Assembly: GCA_900548385.1 (NCBI GenBank)
Contig: URKJ01000016.1
Span: 1 to 64,000 of the forward strand
From: an uncultured bacterium
GTDB lineage: Bacteria; Verrucomicrobiota; Lentisphaeria; Victivallales; UBA1829
DNA length: 64,000 nt
Direction of reading: 5' to 3'
This document shows positions 58,865-64,000 of the stretch, piece by piece. The translations under genes were made by a program, and so were the position numbers. Position 1 is the stretch's first letter; each line of letters starts with the position of its first letter. Under the pieces are notes generated by a model that was not told the origin of the DNA, did no database searches, and saw only the letters and a list, made by a program, of their open reading frames with translations.

Positions 58865-60427
58865 ATGGAATTATCCAGAAACAAACGGATCTTTTTGAAT
58901 ATCGCGGCAACTTACGGACGTTCACTGTTCGGAATTGTCTGTGCACTGATTACCGGAGGTTGGACTTATATTGCACTCGGCGAAGTTGATTTCGGACTGT
59001 ACGGAGTTGTCGGAGGACTGACCTCGTTTGTCGGATTCTTCAACGGCATTCTTGCCGGCAGCATATCCCGTTTTTATGCTTATTCTGTAGGAGAAGCGCA
59101 GACGAGTGTCGATGACGGGTTGAAAAAATGTCAGATTTGGTTTAATACAGCGGTTACGATTCACACCGTTGTTCCGGTAATCTTATTAATTATCGGCTAT
59201 CCGATTGGAGTATATGCAGTTGAGCATTGGCTGACCATTCCTCCGGATCGGATTCAGGCATGTATCTGGATTTGGCGTTTTGCCTGCATCACCTGTTTTG
59301 TGGGAATGATCAGTGTACCGTTCAATGCGATGTATAATGCAAAACAGTACATTGCCGAACTGACGATTTACAGTTTCTGCACTACACTTGTCAATCTGAT
59401 CTTTGTAGCCTACATGCATTATCATCCGGGCAACTGGTTTGTTACTTTCGCCTTGTTCCAGTGCCTGCTGGGCGTTTTACCGCAAGTAATTATTTCAGTC
59501 AGAGCCTATATGATCTTCCCTGAATGCAGATTCATAACACAGCACATGTTCAGTAAAGAACACTTGAAACAAGTTTTCAGTTTTTCCACCTATCAGGGAA
59601 TCGGCGTATTCTGCGGAGTGCTCAAAACACAGGGAATGCCTATTCTCACCAATATTTATTTCGGTCCGGCGATGAATTCGGCGATGGGCATCAGTAGTTC
59701 CATAATAGGACGTACCCAAAGTTTAGCAGGCAGCATGACCGGAGTGTTTATCCCGGCGATTACCAATGCATACGGAGCAAAGGATTATGGTTTGATGCGC
59801 AAAATGGCTTTGGGACTGAGCAAGATTGGTACTATGCAAATCTTATTTTTTGCGCTACCGATCATGCTGGAGCTACCGGAGATCTTAAAGCTGTGGCTGA
59901 AAAATCCGCCGGAATACACCTATGGCTTATGCATGTTGGCTCTTGCCTGCACTTGTGTGGACAGTGTCACCCGCGGACAAATAATTGCAATTGATGCATC
60001 CGGAAAAATCAAGGCATGCTATATTTTTTCAAGTGCGATCTCAATTTTCACCTTGCCGCTTGCCTGGGGTTGGGTTGCACTGGGCGGCAATGTTTATGGA
60101 ATGCAGAGTATTTTACTGTTTATGATAGGGCTAGATACTATTGTCAGAGTATTTTTTGCAAGAATTCATGCAGGAATGTCTGCCGCATACTGGATTAAAT
60201 TCTGCTTAATTCCGTTGAGTATTGTAACCGTTATTACATGTGCGGTCGGCTATATACCCCATTTATTTATGGCAACCGGTATCAGTCGTATTGGCGTAAC
60301 GCTTATCTTTACGGAAATCGCATTTTGGCCGTTGACATGGTTCGTCCTGCTGAATCAGGATGAACGAGCATTTATTTTGCGTCAAATCAATAAAATCAGG
60401 GGAAAACTGGCAGGAGCTCCAGCATAG
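58865..60427 (+). CDS. Wzx-like polysaccharide flippase
   Basis: 520 residues with about 12 to 14 hydrophobic helices across the whole length (for example GRSLFGIVCALITGGWTYIA, HTVVPVILLIIGYPIGVYAV, ILFFALPIMLELPEILKLWL). Small-residue and Gly-rich stretches (MGISSSIIGRTQSLAGSMTG) are typical of the MOP superfamily (Wzx/MATE-like). It would carry lipid-linked repeat units across the inner membrane for polymerisation. No wzy polymerase is seen in the window. The ribosome site is weak. The gene is AT-rich compared with the first 52 kb. Confidence 0.88.
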   Translation: MELSRNKRIFLNIAATYGRSLFGIVCALITGGWTYIALGEVDFGLYGVVGGLTSFVGFFNGILAGSISRFYAYSVGEAQTSVDDGLKKCQIWFNTAVTIHTVVPVILLIIGYPIGVYAVEHWLTIPPDRIQACIWIWRFACITCFVGMISVPFNAMYNAKQYIAELTIYSFCTTLVNLIFVAYMHYHPGNWFVTFALFQCLLGVLPQVIISVRAYMIFPECRFITQHMFSKEHLKQVFSFSTYQGIGVFCGVLKTQGMPILTNIYFGPAMNSAMGISSSIIGRTQSLAGSMTGVFIPAITNAYGAKDYGLMRKMALGLSKIGTMQILFFALPIMLELPEILKLWLKNPPEYTYGLCMLALACTCVDSVTRGQIIAIDASGKIKACYIFSSAISIFTLPLAWGWVALGGNVYGMQSILLFMIGLDTIVRVFFARIHAGMSAAYWIKFCLIPLSIVTVITCAVGYIPHLFMATGISRIGVTLIFTEIAFWPLTWFVLLNQDERAFILRQINKIRGKLAGAPA

Positions 60428-60611
60428 CTACATGGAAAAATACGAATGCGCTATCGAAACAGAAGCTGCGGGCAAAAAATTGAGCCAAATTAAAAATATC
60501 AATATGATCGGCAAATATGTTGGATATCTGAATTTCTTAAAATGAAATGATGTCCCGATAAAAGACTTTTCTTCCAGATAAATTTACTACTATAAACACA
60601 AACTTTGACTT

Positions 60612-61814
60612 ATGGTACAACTTGCTCCATACGATACTTGTACCGGCTGTTTCGCCTGTAAGGCAGTTTGTCCACATGATGCCATTGAAAAGCACATGGA
60701 CAATGATGGATTCTATTATCCGTCAATTAATAGAAACAAATGTAAATCATGCCATCGCTGCGAAAAAGTCTGCCCAGTGTTTCACCCCTATTCCGCACCG
60801 GAAACTCTTATCTGCTTTGCAGCGTACAATTCTGACGAGAAAATCCGCAGCAAAAGTTCTTCCGGAGGAGTTTTTTACACCTTGGCAGAACAGATTCTCG
60901 CTGAAAATGGATGTGTATTCGGTTGTACTTTTGACGGACCCGAACATGTAATTCATCGGAAAGCAGAAACAATAGATGAGTTACTTCCGATGCAGGGCTC
61001 CAAGTATTTACAAAGTGACTTGCAGGATACTTTTTACTCTGTACAAAAAGAAGTCAGCAGCGGCAGAAAGGTCCTTTTTTCCGGATGTCCATGTCAAATT
61101 GCCGGCTTGAAACATTTCCTGGGGAATCATGAGAATTTAATCACGATGGAAGTAATTTGTCACGGCGTTCCTGCTCCTGAAGTTTGGCGTACATACCTGA
61201 CCAGACTAAAAGAAGAAAAGAATCTTAAAAAAATCTTGAATGTCTGTTTTCGCAATAAAAGTTTTGGCTGGAACAACTATCATCTGCTCATAAGTGCATA
61301 TGATCATACAGCAAAGCAGGAAGATCCCCCCACTGAGTTTTATGAAAATGCTGCAGAGAATCCATTCATGCAGGCATTTCTTCATGATCTCTCCCTGCGT
61401 CCCAGCTGTTATCATTGCTGCGCGCGACAAGGATGTTCTCACGCAGACATCACTGCAGGCGATTTTTGGGGAATTGAAAAAATTCTTGCCGAATTTGGCG
61501 ACAATAAAGGAGTTTCCGCTGTTCTAATCCATTCAGAAAATGGAAAATTGCTTTGGGAAAGTTGCCAGGAAAAACTAAAAATTCACCAAGTTTTCCATTC
61601 GGATATCCTTGCAGGTAATAGTTGCTATGCTCATTCTGTTGTAAAGCCGGGAAGCAGAAAATTCTTTATGAGAAACTATCACTCTTATAAAAATTTTTCA
61701 GAGCTGGTTCAAGAATCTTCTCGTCGATTATGGCTGTTAAAATGGATCAGACCAAAGTTAATCAGGGTAAGACAGTTATTGCTGTGTCTCATCAGTAAAA
61801 GAGAATCCATATGA
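60612..61814 (+). CDS. FrhB/FdhB-like iron-sulfur protein of polysaccharide loci
   Basis: 400 residues. Two N-terminal 4Fe-4S motifs (CTGCFACKAVCP and CKSCHRCEKVCP) are followed by the coenzyme F420 hydrogenase/dehydrogenase beta-subunit-like domains: SSSGGVFYTLAEQIL, VLFSGCPCQIAGLKHFLG, VICHGVPAPEVWRTYL, and ITAGDFWGIEK. In non-methanogens this family is regularly found in exopolysaccharide clusters beside polysaccharide pyruvyl transferases. A pyruvyl transferase follows here too, after a gap. The redox reaction is unknown; no F420 use is implied. Confidence 0.88.
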   Translation: MVQLAPYDTCTGCFACKAVCPHDAIEKHMDNDGFYYPSINRNKCKSCHRCEKVCPVFHPYSAPETLICFAAYNSDEKIRSKSSSGGVFYTLAEQILAENGCVFGCTFDGPEHVIHRKAETIDELLPMQGSKYLQSDLQDTFYSVQKEVSSGRKVLFSGCPCQIAGLKHFLGNHENLITMEVICHGVPAPEVWRTYLTRLKEEKNLKKILNVCFRNKSFGWNNYHLLISAYDHTAKQEDPPTEFYENAAENPFMQAFLHDLSLRPSCYHCCARQGCSHADITAGDFWGIEKILAEFGDNKGVSAVLIHSENGKLLWESCQEKLKIHQVFHSDILAGNSCYAHSVVKPGSRKFFMRNYHSYKNFSELVQESSRRLWLLKWIRPKLIRVRQLLLCLISKRESI

Positions 61815-62365
61815 AAGAAGTGCACTTCAATTTGAGATTTACCCTGACATGATGTACGATCGTCAGGGATACAATATTTTAATCTATTATTTAATATTTG
61901 TCCTTGTAAAAAGTTCATTCCAGATCCTTATGCCCTTCCTGCCGGGCGATGGATTTCAGGAAACAGAATCAATGTATACTCAACAGCCGCAAGGGAGTAC
62001 AAAGCATCAAAAATTAATTCTCGAAATTACCGGGTTCTGAGTGATGACTTGATTGTTCCCGGCGAAATGCCGGGAACAATCAAAGAATAAGGATAAAATT
62101 TCCAGCAGCTTTTCCATTTATAGCTTGTCGGCTTGAACACCTTGCCTAAATAAAGAATCGGCTTCTGCATAACTGGCTGAAGAAAATTTTGTTTCAGAGC
62201 CAGTGAGCTTCGAACGGAACCTCGAAGTATCGCCTCATCGACAGAATAATATATGCAATATACGGCATCCAGTCAAAAAAGATATGAATCCAACCAAAGA
62301 GTTGTCAGAAAACTCAAGCTAGACAATATCCATTAGATCATATGCAAAAAAATTTGGAGCACTCA
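61815..62365 (+). other. Non-coding gap with a 15-bp perfect hairpin
   Basis: 551 bases without a recognisable gene inside an otherwise tightly packed operon. TTGATTGTTCCCGGC (62049-62063), loop GAAAT, GCCGGGAACAATCAA (62069-62083) forms a very stable stem with no T-run. A start-less frame of ~80 codons (61847-62092) runs into the hairpin. It may be decayed coding sequence or a small mobile remnant. A leader-like role for the next gene is also possible. Confidence 0.5.
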
Positions 62366-63556
62366 ATGAAAATTGGAATATTAACGTTACATTCCCAAAT
62401 CAACTATGGAGGAGTCCTACAAGCTTATGCCATGCAGAAAACCTTAAAAGATATGGGACATGACGCAGTCATAATAGATCATTGGTTAACGCCGGATAAT
62501 GAGCCATTGAAAGGTCCTATCGGAAAACCGTTTCTGCAAAAGATAAAATATGTCATCTATGCTTTTTTAGGAATTGGAACGTTTTCCTGTTTTCGAAGAC
62601 ATCACAAAACGATTCACTTTATTCAAACCAGACTAAAGCTGTCAAAATTTCATTTTTACAACTGGTCAGACATCAAACCGGAAATTTATCAAGATCTGGA
62701 TTGTATTATCGTTGGCAGTGATCAGGTGTGGCATGCTTGTAGTGAAAACTCTCTCGCGCCATATTTGTTAGAAGGAGAAAAAAATATCCCGGCGATATCG
62801 TATGCAGCCAGTATTGGAATGAAGAATATCCCGGATCAATTTATTAAATGCATTCAAAAAGGATTAGTCAATTTTTCCAACATAAGTGTTCGAGAGAAAG
62901 CAGCAAAAGAACAAGTTGAAGCGCTGGGATTCCAAGCTGAACATGTCGTTGATCCAACATTATTGGTATCGCCGAAAGCGTGGGATTCATTATCCGGCAT
63001 TAAACGGGAAAAACGGTTATTCTGCTATTTTTTGGAAGATGATTTACTTGATATATATCCGGAGTTAGAAGAGTATGCAAAAAAAACGAGCAGTAAGATT
63101 GATATTTTCTTAAAAGTTCCGTATCAGGTAGCTTTCCCCGTAACTTGGTACAAACTGAAAAAATGGGGGAATTTTCAATGGATAAAATTCTTTAGAAACA
63201 GTAATATTAGAATTCACTCCGGAGCAGGTCCCGCTGAGTTTGTTTATTATGCCTCGCTTGCAACAGATGCAATCAGTGATTCATTTCATGCACTAATGTT
63301 TTCCACTATCTTCGATCTCAATATCAGAATTTTACGTCCCCAAAAAGCCATCAGACAATTTATGTTTTCCAGAATTGAAGAGTTTACAGAATGCGTATCC
63401 AAGGGAACATTGATTGTAAATAATCTACATGATGCATTGGAATCCATCCGTAAAGACCCTGTGATTATTTTTGATGCAGAAAAGATAAGAAAGAAACGCG
63501 AGCAATCTAAAAACTGGTTGTTGGAAGCGTTACAAGGACTGAACAATAAGAAATGA
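62366..63556 (+). CDS. Polysaccharide pyruvyl transferase family protein
   Basis: 396 residues from the ATG at 62366, which has GGAG six bases upstream; the in-frame ATG at 62342 lacks one. The start MKIGILTLHSQINYGGVLQA is the family's glycine-rich beginning. Later, CIIVGSDQVWHA, ISYAASIGM, ISVREKAAKE, VDPTLLVSP and ATDAISDSFHALMFSTIF follow in the expected order. The family adds pyruvate ketals from PEP to polysaccharide sugars, and some members have other roles in cell-wall glycans. It overlaps the GT2 start by 4 bases and partners the FrhB-like protein upstream. Confidence 0.92.
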   Translation: MKIGILTLHSQINYGGVLQAYAMQKTLKDMGHDAVIIDHWLTPDNEPLKGPIGKPFLQKIKYVIYAFLGIGTFSCFRRHHKTIHFIQTRLKLSKFHFYNWSDIKPEIYQDLDCIIVGSDQVWHACSENSLAPYLLEGEKNIPAISYAASIGMKNIPDQFIKCIQKGLVNFSNISVREKAAKEQVEALGFQAEHVVDPTLLVSPKAWDSLSGIKREKRLFCYFLEDDLLDIYPELEEYAKKTSSKIDIFLKVPYQVAFPVTWYKLKKWGNFQWIKFFRNSNIRIHSGAGPAEFVYYASLATDAISDSFHALMFSTIFDLNIRILRPQKAIRQFMFSRIEEFTECVSKGTLIVNNLHDALESIRKDPVIIFDAEKIRKKREQSKNWLLEALQGLNNKK

Positions 63557-64000
63557 CCAAGATCTCTGTCATAGTCCCGGTTTATAATGGGGAGAAATAT
63601 CTCCTTGAATGCTTGCAGTCAATTCAAAAGCAAACATTCTCTGATTGGGAATGTATCTGTGTTGATGACGGCAGCAAAGATAAATCTTTAGGCATCCTTC
63701 AAGGCGTTGCTCAAAAAGATGCCCGGTTCAGAGTCATATCCCAACCAAACGGTGGAGTCACCTCCGCCAGACGAAATGGCGTTGAACATGCAACAGGTGA
63801 ATATATCAGTTTTGCAGATTGCGACGATGTCCTGCCTCCGGATGCTCTGGAAATTTTAATACGCCGAAGAGTGGAATATGATGCGGACATTGTAATCGGC
63901 AACTGGATGACAACTACGGATACGCAGGAAATTCTTGCCACAGGAGATTTACCGGCAATTCCCCTGAAAGCTACCGGTGTTCAAGCATTGAAGCACGTCA
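63553..64000 (+). CDS. Glycosyltransferase family 2 (3' truncated by window end)
   Basis: The ATG at 63553 overlaps the previous stop (ATGA). 149 codons are visible. It shows the GT-A start ISVIVPVYNGEKYLLECLQS, then VDDGSKDKS, QPNGGVTSARRNG, and the metal-binding DxD region ISFADCDDVLPP. It would add a sugar to the growing repeat unit at the inner face of the membrane. The rest lies outside the window. Confidence 0.93.
   Translation, partial: MTKISVIVPVYNGEKYLLECLQSIQKQTFSDWECICVDDGSKDKSLGILQGVAQKDARFRVISQPNGGVTSARRNGVEHATGEYISFADCDDVLPPDALEILIRRRVEYDADIVIGNWMTTTDTQEILATGDLPAIPLKATGVQALKHV

Noticed and set aside
58750..58989. Overlapping small frames on both strands before the flippase gene
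   Set aside because: They read similarly on both strands because of short inverted repeats such as CCCTGT-AA-ACAGGG, not because of coding.
61849..62040. A 63-codon frame in the gap between the FrhB-like and pyruvyl transferase genes
   Set aside because: No ribosome site or family; it competes with another start-less frame, and neither is convincing.
62049..62083. The 15-bp hairpin as an intrinsic terminator
   Set aside because: No T-run follows on either strand, and the operon appears to continue on the same strand.
1..64000. CRISPR arrays, complete insertion sequences, prophage or toxin-antitoxin genes
   Set aside because: Looked for regularly spaced repeats, transposase or phage motifs, and small paired genes; none was seen.

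Overview
The window looks like a chromosomal contig from a gut-type Lentisphaerae bacterium (Victivallales-like). This assignment is inferred from gene content, not from a marker-gene search. The clues are the many H-X9-DG pseudopilins beginning with a [13 protein letters not shown] segment, the density of secreted glycosidases and esterases, the one-regulator-per-cluster layout (AraC, LacI, GntR), and ordinary housekeeping genes (rpmA, obg, coaX, lepB, ftsB-like) scattered between them. The first ~47 bases carry a Nextera sequencing adapter, so base 1 is an artefactual contig end.

Layout. 0-9.9 kb: the tail of an unknown gene, a NUDIX hydrolase, an ADP-ribosylglycohydrolase-type protein, a pseudopilin plus large clan GH-A hydrolase pair, an SGNH esterase, an AraC regulator and a sugar isomerase-like protein. 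9.9-12.5 kb: tRNA-Arg(CCG), tRNA-Glu(UUC), a lone gspF and coaX. 12.5-27.2 kb: an Ig-like secreted protein, a sialate O-acetylesterase, a translationally coupled pseudopilin/heparinase/M14-peptidase operon with a broken GntR-type regulator upstream, then a GH5 region (pseudopilin plus two GH5 paralogues sharing a duplicated upstream region), an AraC regulator and an SGNH esterase. 27.2-33 kb: ftsB-like, lepB, an AraC regulator, GH130, rpmA, obg and a short-chain reductase. 33-52 kb: three more pseudopilin/glycosidase pairs, each beside its own regulator (LacI, AraC, GntR), plus GH43-like and GH106-like proteins and a QueG-like iron-sulfur protein. 52-64 kb: visibly more AT-rich, with different codon use. 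It is an exopolysaccharide or O-antigen locus starting with a long leader and a NusG-like antiterminator, followed by CapD-like dehydratase, sugar transferase, GT4, epimerase, Wzx-like flippase, FrhB-like iron-sulfur protein, polysaccharide pyruvyl transferase and the start of a GT2.

The main theme is that all six pseudopilins in the window lie directly next to a secreted polysaccharide-degrading enzyme on the same strand. Several of these pairs are tied to a local regulator by recognisable shared operator sequences. The two best-supported control circuits are a 25-bp site repeated at exactly the same distance from two -35 boxes (2518 and 6699) and a LacI operator repeated at the regulator's own promoter and its target's promoter (37559 and 36399). 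The pairs suggest substrate-specific modules in which a pseudopilin is made together with its glycan hydrolase. All functional assignments come from reading motifs by eye; no database search was run.
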